The translations under genes and the position numbers were made by a program. Below the pieces are notes generated by a model. That model had not been told where the DNA came from, ran no database searches, and saw only the letters and a program-made list of their open reading frames with translations. A DNA stretch of 64,000 bases from Cliona cf. orientalis (taxonomy: Eukaryota; Porifera; Demospongiae; Clionaida; Clionaidae): NCBI GenBank assembly GCA_963930775.1, contig OZ005698.1, forward strand, positions 6,020,501 through 6,084,500, given 5' to 3'. Position 1 is the first letter of the stretch; each line of letters begins with the position of its first letter. This document shows, piece after piece, positions 10,758 to 21,813 of this stretch.

Positions 10758-12229
10758 TTTTTTTTTTTTTTTTTTTTTTTGTCTATAATACTTTATGCAA
10801 TATAAGCATAGGATACACAGTAGCACAAAGTACTAAACAAGTGTGCACCCAGATAAATTATATTACAGTAACTAATTAAACAGATGTACGAGAGTTAAGA
10901 TGGATTACAAGAAAGAAGTACATAAAATTAATGTCTTAAGTTACGCATAAATGATGAATATGATTGATTTAAAACACAGTTTTCGTCCAGCATGTTCCAG
11001 GTGGAGGAGGTATGTGGAAAGAAAGAGTAAAAGTAAGAATTAGTATGAGCCAAAGGGATATAGAGCTGCTGGGAGTGTGAACTCCTACCACTGGAGAAAC
11101 TGCGGTATTCCACTGAGCCTTCTGGAAAGAAACACAAGTTGTGTAGAATTTTGAATAGTAATCCAAGTCTGAGCTCTGTACGTGTCTCTTCAAGGGGTTT
11201 CAGGTTAGCAAGTTCTAACAGCTCGTCATAACTACTGTCCCACTGAGCGGTTACTACTTTCAGAGCAAACTTCTGGACACTTTCGATTGCTTTCTTGTCT
11301 TTAACCAAATGAGGGTCCCACACTTGACATGCATACTGCATGTGGGGTCTAACTAGGGACAGATACAGCTGTTTCAGTGAACTCTGCGAGGTCTGTCCAT
11401 AAAACCTCCTGTAGAGGAGACCCAGTACACGGCGTGCCTTAGTGCAAATGTTGCCAATATGAGAAGACCAAGATAGATCGTTTGCAAGTAGCACACCCAA
11501 GTATTTATAGCTGTTGACTCGCTCCAGTTCATTCCCAAGCAGTTCCAAGGGCTTTTCTGGAAGTGTGGGTGCCCTCTTACGAGAGACAATCATATACTTG
11601 CATTTCATCGGGTGGAGATAAAGGTAGTTATTAGTTGACCATTGCTCAATGGAACTCACCATCTCTTGCAGTACAATATAGTCTTCTGCGGAAGAAATTA
11701 CGTGATACAGCAGAACATCATCAGCAAAAAGATTCACATAGCCAGATACAGCACTTGGGAGATCGTTAATATAAAGAAGAAATAAGAGAGGACCAAGCAC
11801 CGAACCCTGGGGTACTCCAGAAACAACAGATAGTGGATCAGATGTTTCGCCACCAACAACAACTGTTTGACTCCTGTAAGAGAGATAATCCTGCAGCCAG
11901 CAAAGGATGGTATGATCTAGCTCAAGACCTGTAAGCTTAGCCATTAGTGGCTGATGAGGTACGGTATCAAAGGCCTTCCGGTAATCAAAGAATACTGCAC
12001 ATATCTCTTTGCCTTCTTCCATCATCTTCAGCCAGTCATCAACACACTTTAGAAGAGCTGTCACTGTTGATCTTCCCTCTGTAAATCCCCACTGAGAGTC
12101 AGAAAAAATAAGACGAGACCGTAAATGTTGGGTGATCAGGCTATGGAAGTGTGTTTCAAGTAATTTACTCAAAAGAGGAAGTAACGATATCGGCCGGTAG
12201 TTAGAAGGAGAATGATGTGTCAATGTGAC
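10758..12229 (-). mobile_element. 5'-truncated CR1/jockey-like LINE with poly(A) tail
   Basis: On the minus strand the reverse transcriptase gene is followed by a ~145-bp 3' UTR ending GCATAAAGTATTATAGAC and a 23-nt A tail (plus-strand T run 10758-10780). The 5' end stops just before the NYRPISLL motif, so the endonuclease is missing, the usual result of incomplete target-primed reverse transcription. It sits between candidate exons and the death-domain exon, all on the opposite strand. Confidence 0.9.
10928..12223 (-). CDS. LINE reverse transcriptase, 5'-partial, intact frame
   Basis: About 430 codons without a stop. Motifs in order: NYRPISLLPLLSKLLE (RT block 1), GFTEGRSTVTALL (block 2), CAVFFDYRKAFDTVPH (motif A, catalytic Asp), SGVPQGSVLGPLLFLLYIND (motif B), NLFADDVLLY (motif C, FADD with both catalytic Asp), KYLGVLLANDLSWSSHI (motif E region) and a thumb with LYLSLVRPHMQYACQVWDPH. 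The first codon at 12223 is TTG, not ATG, so this is a truncated internal fragment, not a true start. It would copy LINE RNA at a nicked target but lacks its endonuclease. It is the best-preserved of three copies here (others at 1052-2366 and 58786-60056). Confidence 0.92.
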   Translation of the reverse strand: MTHHSPSNYRPISLLPLLSKLLETHFHSLITQHLRSRLIFSDSQWGFTEGRSTVTALLKCVDDWLKMMEEGKEICAVFFDYRKAFDTVPHQPLMAKLTGLELDHTILCWLQDYLSYRSQTVVVGGETSDPLSVVSGVPQGSVLGPLLFLLYINDLPSAVSGYVNLFADDVLLYHVISSAEDYIVLQEMVSSIEQWSTNNYLYLHPMKCKYMIVSRKRAPTLPEKPLELLGNELERVNSYKYLGVLLANDLSWSSHIGNICTKARRVLGLLYRRFYGQTSQSSLKQLYLSLVRPHMQYACQVWDPHLVKDKKAIESVQKFALKVVTAQWDSSYDELLELANLKPLEETRTELRLGLLFKILHNLCFFPEGSVEYRSFSSGRSSHSQQLYIPLAHTNSYFYSFFPHTSSTWNMLDENCVLNQSYSSFMRNLRH

Positions 12230-12297
12230 AAAAAATTTGACAGGCGTGGTGAAATTTTCTCCTGGCTATGGTACTCACAAAAATTGCGAATTAATGA

Positions 12298-12564
12298 CAT
12301 AAAGTTCGAATTATTAACGAAGCTAGCCATAAATGGAAGGACATTGCCAAGTTAATTTGCAATGATGTTAACGTGACGATTAAATTAGAGGAAAATTTCC
12401 GTGGTGATTCTAATGAGAGCCTCAAACGAACATTCATTGACTACTTCATTAACAAGAAACCACAAAGGTATACCCAGAACTGGAATGGACTAATAGAATT
12501 ATTGGAGGATGTTGATCTTGAAACACTTGCTGAAAAAGTAAAACATGCACTTTTATGTGTGTAG
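12298..12564 (+). CDS. Death-domain protein, C-terminal exon
   Basis: Open for 88 codons to the TAG at 12562-12564. The translation contains NEASHKWKDIAKLI, then LKRTFIDYFINKKPQRYTQN, then WNGLIELLEDVDLETLAEKV and a final KHALL. This matches the six-helix death-domain pattern: helix 1-2 KWKDIAKLI, central W/F positions, and the last-helix signature W..LI..L.......LAE.V...L. Death domains are cytoplasmic adaptor modules for homotypic binding in apoptosis and innate immunity, and many sponge genes end in one. The upstream exon is not certain (candidates at 10292-10576); a stop at 12295-12297 means a splice acceptor or start must lie within this frame. No ATG opens the domain, so it is not a complete gene alone. 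Confidence 0.6.
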   Translation, partial: HKVRIINEASHKWKDIAKLICNDVNVTIKLEENFRGDSNESLKRTFIDYFINKKPQRYTQNWNGLIELLEDVDLETLAEKVKHALLCV

Positions 12565-13304
12565 GCACTAGATAGTAGTATCGTTAGCAGTTTCTTTCAA
12601 ATTACTAGTATTTATAGCTACATGTCTAACAGTCTGAGAACTTTAAGCTAGTGAATACTTTTCCCCTTATATAATTAATTTTATTAATGTAGAATGTGTG
12701 CAAATATTTGCTGATAATTCCGTACTCATCTATAATGGAAAGCTTTAGAAATATCATTGTTCACTTCGCCAGATCAAAAGCATTATAATTGCAAAGAATG
12801 CGATACATTTCCCGCTGTTATAATAATAATGCATGTAAATGTGTGTATCACTGTAAAAAACTGGCAGTATAAGCTAGTATATGTATGGTAGTATATGTTT
12901 GTTATTCAGCTGTTATAAGTCCGCTTATATGTGATAGTGACATAAGCTTGTTTTAAGCTAGCTTATATGGTTAGAAGGATATAAGCTGGAGCCAATAACA
13001 CTCTTATATTGTTAGAGGGTATAAGCTGGAGTCAATAACACTCTTATTTCAATCTCATATGGTATAGATCTATGCTAGGTATAAATATATGCTTATATCA
13101 AATCCATACTTACTATCAGTACCTGCCCCTCCCATTCCCTGCTGGTCCTAGCCCCTCCCTCTCTCTCCAGCTGGGAGGGGTGGGGCTAGGTTATCATCGT
13201 GGAGCTATGACATCATTAAAACTCGACATAACCTTCACGAAGATCTTTCTTGCATTGACGCTACGAGTACTGTCGATGTCAGTCAGACTGTCACAGAGAA
13301 GATA

Positions 13305-13940
13305 CTCAGGTAGTCTAAGGACTGGGTACGCGCACGCGCGAGCGGGATCACGTGCGCGATATACCTAGCAATACATTTAGTCACATGATCACTATCATGG
13401 CCATAGAGTAGCTGTATAAAGGCTGAAGGTTGCTGAGGCGGCGATGAAGACGCTTAGCTACGAAGATATCTCCGTTGCACAAAGCGAATAACGTCGATTT
13501 TAAGCCCTACTACCCGGGGGCAAGAAGGGCTGTTCAACGGGACGGGAGATATTCAGGTAAATAGCCCTCCAAGATCGGTACATTTATCACACTTTGTGGT
13601 ATTCTAGCTTAGTAGTATGACAGATCGACTTGCCCCCGTGATATTTATTAGTTAGGCATATGAATATTATCTAAGGCCTGGAGAAACAGTCGTCCAGACT
13701 GATCTTCACCGCCGCCTTTGGCGATTTTATCTTCAGAATAGCCATTACTCATGACGTCACCAGGAGGTAACTAATTAGTGGGCGTGGCTATAAATTGGTT
13801 TGTGGTTAGAGAAATGGTTGCTCTACATTATGGTGCAACTTTCTTGTCCATATGATGTTGTCTTCTAGACACTAAACAAGCAAAGATACAGCTTAAAATC
13901 ATGAGTCTGAATGGGTGTCCCAGTCCTTAGACAACCTGAG
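13305..13940. mobile_element. CTCAGG MITE, TA duplication (Tc1/mariner-like)
   Basis: The inverted ends CTCAGGTAGTCTAAGGACTG and CAGTCCTTAGACAACCTGAG are flanked by TA on both sides (13303-13304, 13941-13942). The 636-bp unit shares the words AGTCACATGATC and GGAGATATTCAGGTAA with the copy at 56584. The same family sits at 36839-37518, where an empty site is available. Confidence 0.8.
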
Positions 13941-14579
13941 TATCTGATCACCGTCAGTGAGGCTCAGCTAATCACGCGGCTGCTCTGCCGAGTCAGGCTC
14001 GATTCCGCCCGAGTACATACCCCGAGTCGCCCCATGTTTTGAGCTACGTCTACCAACCATTGTCATGATATCCCGGCCATGCAGGCGTCAATAACGGTAC
14101 GATCCAGCCCGATTCGCTGGAAAGCCGGCTGATTACATTCATTAAGTGTTTTAGTATGCCATCTTATTGTGAATAGGTGTGCTCTTAATAGAAATACCCT
14201 CTGAGTACCTGTCCCTGCTTTGCAAGATGATCATTCTCTCCCTGGATATTGTCGAACAGATCATCTGAGACTCCAGTCTCCATGGTATGTAGAATTATAT
14301 AGTATACCAGTATTTACTGTAGTGCACTCAGATGAGCCAATTAGGTAATGACAAGCCAGCGTACTTTTTAATAATCACTGTCTGAGATCATACGATCATT
14401 GGATAAATTTATGTGACTTGTTAACCGAGTCCCCCCACTATCACCCTCCAGTGCTAACAAGATTTTAATAATGAGAGGCATTTTCTCCCAGATGAGTGTC
14501 ACATATTCAGTGCCTATAGAGAAGTACGAATGGCAGTCTGAAAACACAAACACTCACTTATGCATCTTGAAACATATAC

Positions 14580-15130
14580 AGCATATTATTATCATTTAAT
14601 GGGGGGGGGGGGGTCCTCATTCATTCATTCATCCTGGTTTCAACCACTCTAATTCTACCAAAAGGCTTACCAGCATGTAATCAGCCGTACACAGGTTCAA
14701 GACTTGTCCAAACCCGTTTCAGCCAACCACAGTGCTAGTGTTAAACATAAAAGCTTTAATATTAGATTTAATTAACTAGTCACGACGTACCTATGGTTCA
14801 ATCACCCTCTATAATATCAGTATGAAATCAAACACACACACAGTACCAGGAAATTACAGGCGTATACCAGCATGTAATCAGCCGTACACAGGTTCAAAGA
14901 CTATCATACCGGTAATGTCCAAACCCGTTTCAGCCAATTATACTGCTAGTTCGTTACCTATAATTCACATCCCTCACACACCTCACTTTATATGAATCAA
15001 CCCTACGCTGCCCATACTGTACTAGGAAATAATTATTATGATTACCAGCATGTAGTCAGCCATACACAGGTTCAAAGATTATTGTCCAAACCCGTTTCAG
15101 CCAACCACAGTGCTAGTAATACTAGGCACA
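14580..15130 (+). repeat. Three copies of a ~75-bp dispersed repeat
   Basis: ACCAGCATGTAATCAGCC ... CCAAACCCGTTTCAGCCAA ... TGCTAGT occurs at 14668-14733, 14866-14952 and 15042-15118 in the same orientation, about 198 and 176 bp apart. A G run at 14600-14613 and a CATT microsatellite lie just before. No coding content. Confidence 0.8.
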
Positions 15131-15870
15131 TTCATATTATGTAATAGCATTCCGTAAATAAATTCAAAATAAAGCACACCCTAGGATCTGTGTTGCACAT
15201 AATTTGGTGTCTAGTTATGTGCGAGTCAGTATAAAAATAAAGAAGTACAACCCTAGGCCTCCACTTAAAATACTAAGTAAGGATGATGATGTTCTTTTTG
15301 CAGGACTCGACAGGATGCCTATGCATAGATGTCACTGGCGGATGATTGCACACCCCCCTCCTGACGTCGACCTCGGGTGCTATTTGGGGGTAATATTTGA
15401 TGTAGCATTTTGCTGTTCCACGGACAAGCAATAGAGTCTGCTGTTGTCAACTGAACACGTTAACTTTGTTCTCTCTACCCTTACACAATGCATTGTGAAT
15501 GTTCAGCACAACATTTTGTCATAACTAGCATAATTTTGCCGCTATCATCACTACTAATGCATGTAGCCAAGGAATATAATACATAACTCTGACAATAAAC
15601 TTCATGCTAGGAGAGAACTTTCATGAAGCGTACTTGGTTTGGTACACTGGCAAGTTTCCTGTGTAGGTGGGTGGGGCATAATAATTAACATTGGTATACA
15701 ACAAGCATGCTACACACATGATCATACAGCCACTGTATAGCTACACACTTAAGGTACCATTAAATTGCGTGGGCGTGAGGTGGGGGATATGACACCTAAA
15801 CCACATCAAAGTCATTAGTGAGGTGCATGTTGTGTAACCACGCCCTTTTAATTGCACAGGTCTCAGGGGT

Positions 15871-16418
15871 GTGGCTGCTAGAGCCGGAAGTGTTCATTTA
15901 ATATCCTCCATGGACCGGAAGCCGAGCCGGAAGGGAGGGGCCAGGCCACGCCCAAAACAGCCCCACCCTGTTCCCCAAGGACCACCATTCTCAATCAAGT
16001 GCCTACTAACCACCGGATGTCCACCGGAAGCCCACAATCAATCCCAATTAAAACACACAGCTTCCTCAAGGCCAAAACACACACAAACACTTGGAGGCCG
16101 TTCTGCCACTCCGCCCACGCAAGAGCTCACCTCATTTCCTGTGTGGGCGGAGTAACAACACGTCATCGCAACCACATCCGCTTCAAACCATCGTCAGCTT
16201 CCGTCCAGCCGTACAGGCCCCTCGATCGCACCGCCGTACAGTGCCTCATTAACAGACATGGCCTCACCTTTGACCTCCTGCCACGCCCCCAAAGCCTCCT
16301 CGCGGGGTTCAAAGGTCACCACCGCTTCCGGGACACGCCCACCTATCGCCGAGGCCAAGTCCCAGGCGCCGATGTCCAAGCACTGGCCCGTGAAGCCACG
16401 CCCAATCGGAAGCAATAA
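15871..16418 (+). other. GC-rich block with overlapping frames and CGGAAG words
   Basis: Base composition changes sharply from the AT-rich surroundings. Two frames overlap on the plus strand (94 codons from 15871, 139 codons from 15999) and a 92-codon frame lies on the minus strand (16194-16472). None shows a domain, and overlapping long frames are expected in GC-rich DNA. CGGAAG or its complement occurs about eight times, including CCGGAAGTG, the typical ETS-factor site. AATAAA at about 16415 follows the second frame. A promoter or short gene is possible, unproven. Confidence 0.35.
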
Positions 16419-16496
16419 AACCTGCATTAACGCACACGCACACACTCCACACAGTGCCAGGAACACGCCCACATGCTTAATTAGGCCTAATAAGCT

Positions 16497-16766
16497 TTTT
16501 TTTTTTTTTTTTTTTTTAAGTCGTTGCGGTTAATAGTTAAGAAAGAATGCTTTGATCTTGCTTTGATGTGGGCAATTACCGGCCTTTTCTTCAGGGGCCA
16601 CTTCCGGTCGCTAATTACACGCGCATAATCATCCCTGGCCGATTCTGGACACGCCCACCTTCGACCAAAAGCACTCGTATGGCCTCTTCGGCCACGCCCC
16701 TTCACGATTCGCTAATTGAATTAGCCATTCCTGACGCTCACGCCCACGCAATTAAATGGTACCTTA
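16497..16766 (-). mobile_element. Short A-tailed interspersed repeat (SINE-like)
   Basis: On the minus strand a ~245-bp body beginning TAAGGTACCATTTAATTGCG and ending ACCGCAACGACTT is followed by a 20+ nt A tail (plus-strand T run at 16497-16517). A near-identical plus-strand copy is at 35809-36056. I find no clear tRNA-like A and B boxes, so the promoter type is unknown. Confidence 0.65.
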
Positions 16767-17162
16767 GGCTCCCGAACTACTCATAATTATTATTATTGTG
16801 AAACTTGCTCAACTTCGTTCTCCTGTCTTTAGTAGTCCCTGCTTGATACTATTTCGCGCTCTCTTCTCACCGGACTCCTTTAGAGGCACCCATATCATCT
16901 GTCCTCGAGCATCATGAGCATGCATTGTCGGGTTGAGGATTCGCGGTCACAAGTTCGCGCCAAATTTTGCAGTCTTGTCACGGCGCGCGCTGCCATGCCG
17001 GCCGGCCATTAACATACGTACGTGCAATACGACACGTGACTACATGGATTCAAATCCTTCTGACAAAGCTGACCAGGTCGGTGGCTGTTCTGGCCCTGAG
17101 TCTCTGTGATCGACCATGACTGGTATCTCTCCGGCCGGTGTTTAGCGAGGAAACTACTGTAT

Positions 17163-17645
17163 ACGTAGCGTACAGTTTTATTTTCAACAGATTGGATTCC
17201 TGGTGCGTATCTCATGTCGGATCGTAGAGATTTAAACACCGTGTGCCAGGCTAATCCTGTAAGTGGCTGATAACGTGAATACCAGACTGTCACTTGTTTA
17301 TTTCTTGCTCAGGTATCTACATATACGTAGCGTACAGTTTTATTTTCAACAGACTGGATTCCTGGTGTGTATCTCATGTGGGATCGTAAAGGTTTAAATA
17401 CCGTGTGCCAGGCTAACCCTGTAAGTGGCTGATAACGTGAATACCAGACTGTCACTTGTTTATTTCTTGCTCAGGTATCTACATAATGTATGTAGCGTAC
17501 AGTTTTATTTTCAACAGATTGGATTCCTGGTGCGTATCTCATGTTGGATCGTAAAGATTTCAACACCGTGTGCCCGGCTAACCCTGTAAGTGGCTGATAA
17601 CGTGACTACCAGGCTGTCACTCGTTTTTTTTCTTGCTAAAGGTAT
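17163..17645 (+). repeat. ~162-bp tandem repeat with intron-like signals
   Basis: Three head-to-tail copies are marked by GTAGCGTACAGTTTTATTTT at 17165, 17327 and 17492 (steps 162 and 165). Each carries CCTGTAAGTGG followed 54-56 bp later by TTTCTTGCTCAG (or TAAAG in the last), i.e. a donor and acceptor with a 54-bp spacing. The segments between acceptor and next donor are 108 bp (17313-17420) and 111 bp (17475-17585), both multiples of three. The 111-bp copy is open in one frame; the 108-bp copy has stops in every forward frame. A minus-strand frame also runs through copy 1 (17009-17293). Coding status is open. Confidence 0.7.
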
Positions 17646-18043
17646 CTACATATCATGTAGGCCCATCTGTATATATATTTGGCAGCAATGTGCAAGCCTG
17701 GTTCGAGGGTTTCACCTGTAGTATGATGTTAGTTGAAGGTAGGTCAATTTGGCCAGGGTATACCGTTGAACACCTGCTGTCACTATGATGATCATGTAAA
17801 TAGGCATGACATTGTGGCAATCTGAATTGGTTTCAGTGTATAAAAGAAATCTGGAAAAAAAACTCAGGTATATTTAAACAAGTATTATGATTGCTACTAG
17901 CATCATAATTTTACCAATCTCTACATGTACTGTAGCTGGCGAGGACTTCGTAGCAATTGCAATGTTATTCAAGCCCTCTAGATTGACTCAGGTATATAAA
18001 GAATAATCATGTGTCTCATAAATGACTATCTTTTCTTAATCAG

Positions 18044-18448
18044 GCTTGAAGTATAAACCTTGGATCGAGGCACTGCATCCAACACCAATCTTGGTCACTA
18101 CAGGTAGATATCAGTCTACGCTAAGACCGCCTTAATTGGCTCTGGAATGTGGTTTGAGCAGCTGTACAGTAGTATATGGGCGACCGCATGGTGGAATAAT
18201 GCATGTACTAAAATTTTCATAGCTACCTAGACATAATAGATGTAAGCTACACACTTAAAATACACAGTACAAAGGGATTGTAGAACACCTGGGAGTACAA
18301 GATCATAGATTCTGGGCGGTCATTCCAGCAGAACAAGGCCAAACGGTCCTTAGACGAGTCTGGCCGCCTCCAACTTCAGTCGAGTGTTCAACTTGCAGCA
18401 AATAGCCTCCAGCAGTTCATAGTTACAAATCTGGGAGCTAACTTTCAG
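18044..18448 (+). CDS. Candidate exon pair, unknown protein
   Basis: Exon a (18044-18103) lies between TTTCTTAATCAG and ACAG|GTAGAT. Exon b (18309-18448) lies between ATCATAG and TTTCAG|GTAAGT, a consensus donor. The phases agree (1 nt left from a, 2 nt at the start of b). The joined frame reads LKYKPWIEALHPTP... then SGRSFQQNKAKRSLDESGRL, QLQSSVQLAANSLQQF and so on, without stops. I recognise no family. The TIR element that starts at 18112 has its left end in the intron, so exon b would lie inside that element. A decayed echo of exon b (GTGTTCAACCTGCAGCAAAC) is at about 18719. Confidence 0.4.
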
Positions 18449-19065
18449 GTAAGTATCTTGACAAATACTGGAGACATACCGTTGTCGTTACCTCCAGAAA
18501 CACCAGCTCAAATATCAGAAATAATTCAATAATTCTCACAAAAATAGCTTCATGTACAATACTGTACTACTAACTAAACTGAACTGAGGCTAATAGATCT
18601 ACCTTACTACTAGTCTCTGTAACAGGTTTCAACTCCCTACCTACAACTGTTTGTTATTTATGAACCGATCTTCATGGCCATCTCCAGTCATCGCTCTGTT
18701 TCGGCGAAGTTCAAGCGAGTGTTCAACCTGCAGCAAACTGTCCTGGCTGCTTGATTAATTGGTCACATGAACATTCCATCCCATAGATCATTGGCCTGCC
18801 TTGGCTTCCGGTAAATCCTTGCTCGTGTTCAGATATAGCAGCACAAAATCTCAAAAAAGTGAATTTGTAGCCGTGTCGACCAGTGGTGTGACGTCATGCA
18901 TAGGGCTTTACTCGATCGCTGTTAGCCAACGCGAGGCGCAAGGGCATGCGCAAATAATTATATTCATAGACCACCCTTCCTGACTGTGGCGCGCGTATAC
19001 GTCTACCGCGGTTGATTGATGATAACATTCCATAGTACCACTTAAGGAGGTCTTAGCGTAGACTG
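18112..19065. mobile_element. TIR element CAGTCTACGC, TAT duplication
   Basis: CAGTCTACGCTAAGACCGCC (18112) and its complement ending at 19065 match with one mismatch in 23 bp; TAT flanks both sides (18109-18111, 19066-19068). It is 954 bp and nested within the 12849-19819 unit. Superfamily undecided; 3-bp TSD. Confidence 0.75.
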
Positions 19066-19154
19066 TATTGCAACTAGTAACATATTGCATACAGACCTTC
19101 CATTCATACACTCTTTCTTTCTTACCCCACCATCCTCTCTCTATCTCGTTTCAC

Positions 19155-19254
19155 TCTCGCTCATTCACCATTCTCTCTCTCTCTGTCTCTCTTTCTCTCT
19201 CCCTCTCTCTTTCCCTCTATCTCCCTCGTTTCACTCTCGCTTATTTCACCATTT

Positions 19255-19290
<36 letters not shown>
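19155..19290. repeat. CT-rich microsatellite
   Basis: Long CTCT/TCTC runs with TTTC interruptions. It gives false Ser/Leu-rich frames on the plus strand and Arg/Glu frames on the minus strand. Confidence 0.9.
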
Positions 19291-19294
<4 letters not shown>

Positions 19295-19954
19295 GTCATT
19301 CTGCAGATCTGATGAGCAAATGCCATCTGGACATTCTTTAAACTGATTTGGTGTATTTTGGCCGTTTAACCATTTATGGCTATATGCTATATATATATAC
19401 ATGATTATTATATCATAGTGACGCCATTGATTAAGTGCGTATATATAGCGCTGGCAGTACAGCTCGCTAGTGCGGTTAATATACATTCCTCATGGCTAGC
19501 TCGCTAACCGCACGCGCATAGGATGCATTACGTAATTGCATTTATGCGCGCGCGCGCAATCGACGCGTATAAGCTTTGGTATACATCTGGTATAGAGCGT
19601 TATTCGCCCTAGTATAAGACCGAATAAGTTGAATGTATATCACATGGATAAGCGCGCTTATACGGCCAAGGCTTAAACGATATCCTTAAGCCCGAATACG
19701 CACATATAAGCAACCGACCTACAGAGGTATAAGCCCAGCGGAAACCAGTCTTAATCTAATGATATAATACAGTTTTAAGCCAGTAATAAGGCTGCGTATA
19801 CTCATCGTTTTTTACAGTGTATGTGTGTGTGTGCTTGCATATTATGTATAGTCTGTGTGCAATATTAGTACTATAATAATGCTTAGAGTGGTATTGCATT
19901 GCCGGGAAGCCAAGTTAGCTACAGTACAAATTGCGGCCATAGGCTAGATATATA

Positions 19955-20546
19955 CAGTGGAACTTCTCATAACGGACCCTCCCAGGAGCGACCACCCACT
20001 ATATAACGGACAACCGCTATGGAACGGATTGAATTTGCCATAGACTTAGTATATTACGAACCTCCGAGGAGCGGACAACCTCTCAATTCACTATAACGGA
20101 CGGATTGTTCGGACCCTCTCAGTATAATTTTACTTCTAAATAGCGGACGGCCAGGAAGCCACACCCCTTTTCGCGGCCAGTGACGTAATTGCTGGAGCCA
20201 TGATATGATCGATCCTGTCCTGGCGCCTGTGGCCAGGCCCTTCCCCCTTCGTAGGAGGGGCGCTATCTTGAAGGTGGGGTCTTGTTACATGATACAATTC
20301 AAGACTTAGTGTGGTCTATATATTATATACGGTACTTAAATTGAAGTAGCTAGACTCATATCCTAGCTGCTTTCCTGTTGATTCTTTCTCCAGTCACCTC
20401 TGCAGCTATAATATACCTATCATAATGTGTAGACTATAATATTATAATTATTATGTAAAATTGTCTCCGCTTCTGTAAAAGGACAACCTCCATATAAAGG
20501 ACAAAAGGCCTGCTCCCAATGTGTCCGTTATTCGGAAGTTCTACTG
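19955..20546. mobile_element. pogo/Tigger-like MITE, TA duplication
   Basis: The ends CAGTGGAACTTCTCATAACG and GTTATTCGGAAGTTCTACTG are inverted and flanked by TA (19953-19954, 20547-20548). CAGT-AACTTC ends with repeated ATAACGGAC words are typical of Tc1/mariner pogo-type non-autonomous elements. 592 bp, no transposase. Confidence 0.85.
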
Positions 20547-20548
20547 TA

Positions 20549-21747
20549 CTTGACACAAATTTTGTACTATATGGCGGGAAACAGAAAACTTTCGCAGATC
20601 AATAGGAAGTGAGTATTTGGTACAGAAAACTTTCACGAAAATTTAATGTTAAATCATGCACACATGTAAGTGGGTACATGGGACATGTCTAGGGAAAGCA
20701 TTTTCCTGATAAAAGCCCAATAATGCTAAACATCTTGAAAATTAATGCTAATTTTACATTAAATTGTTTCATTAGATTAAGTATGGTGTATTAAATTTTA
20801 CATTATTCATGCCATTAATATAATTAAATTTTGTCTGGCTGTTCATGATCATGGCATGCTAGATGTTATTATTATCTCCTCACGGCTCATGAGGCCCTAG
20901 CAGTGACTAGAAGAAGAATTCACTAATGAGCTGTTTGATTGATCCTCCACTGTGAAGACCAGCCACCGTGATAAAGTGCTCTTCACCAACACCGGGACAG
21001 TTAGTACGATGCCTATAAAGTCATATACAATCATTATAATTAAAGTTTCTTGCATGTAAAAATTAATGTAACATTACCACAGACAATAATACAAACGAAA
21101 ATAAAAATAATAGCAGCTCTCAAAATTATCATAGCTAGTCCATACATAATAATATTAACCCTCGCTGCAAAGCGTAGGCGGAGGGTTACTGCAATCGTTT
21201 GGCGATTTTTGTCCGTCCGTCCGTCCGTCAGGGGATGAGGTAGTCTCCAGATCATCCTAAGTATGAGGGTCAGGGTATGCGAGCCTAAGGATGAGGCTAG
21301 GTCATTTGATTATCTTCATAATTTTTCTTCCTCTGTAGAACACCTCAAGGGGAATCAAGCATTACTCTCCCAGCATTAGCTCACACTGGCCACCTATCGG
21401 GTGAAGAAGGTTCACTACTTCAACAAATCCATCAGCCTAAGACTAGAAAAAAGCACTGTAGAAATCAAAGTAGTCATATTGGCTGTGTGTGCCCTGTGCT
21501 CGTCTGCAACATTGATCACAAATTTGACAGTTGAAATAAGTACTTGTTAGACATGTCCCCTGAAGCTATCGCTGGTGGAAGTACATGGTGACCACCCCTT
21601 ACATATACTCACCCATATAAATTTCTGCATGGCAGGCATTAATTCAAGTGGAACGAAATTATTTTATGTCAAGCAACTTACAGAGTTACTTAAAAGGCCC
21701 GCCTTGGTACATAGATGCTTGGTATCTCCTAGCCTCGTCCCTGGCCT

Positions 21748-21813
<66 letters not shown>

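Larger units (their letters stand above)
15749..16767. repeat. Inverted pair of TAAGGTACCATT repeat ends
   Basis: TAAGGTACCATTAAATTGCG at 15750 and its near-complement ending TGGTACCTTA at 16766 bracket 1 kb. The right arm is part of the ~270-bp A-tailed repeat described next; the left arm has only its first ~35 bp. It is either a pair of inserted repeats or one TIR element. Confidence 0.6.
12849..19819. mobile_element. 7-kb CACTA-like (CACTG-ended) composite element
   Basis: The ends CACTGTAAAAAAC (12849) and GTTTTTTACAGTG (to 19819) are exact 13-bp inverted repeats, flanked by TAT on both sides (12846-12848, 19820-19822). Both sub-terminal zones (12865-13080 and 19560-19800) are packed with ATAAGC / GCTTAT words in both orientations, as CACTA elements show. 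The interior holds a TA-type MITE, repeat clusters, GC-rich DNA and splice-like units. A small relative with CACTGTAAA ends is at 50479-50714. The distance between ends makes a chance match possible, but the TSD and shared sub-terminal motif argue against it. Confidence 0.65.

Noticed and set aside
16194-16533. Overlapping frames of 91-92 codons on both strands
   Set aside because: Expected by chance in the GC-rich block; they overlap each other and a poly-T tract.
17920-18000. Upstream third exon (GEDFVAIAMLFKPSRLTQ) for the 18-kb gene
   Set aside because: Its donor phase (0) would put a stop at the start of the next candidate exon.
19068-19486. Ser/Leu-rich and Arg/Glu-rich frames
   Set aside because: They come from the CT microsatellite at 19155-19290.
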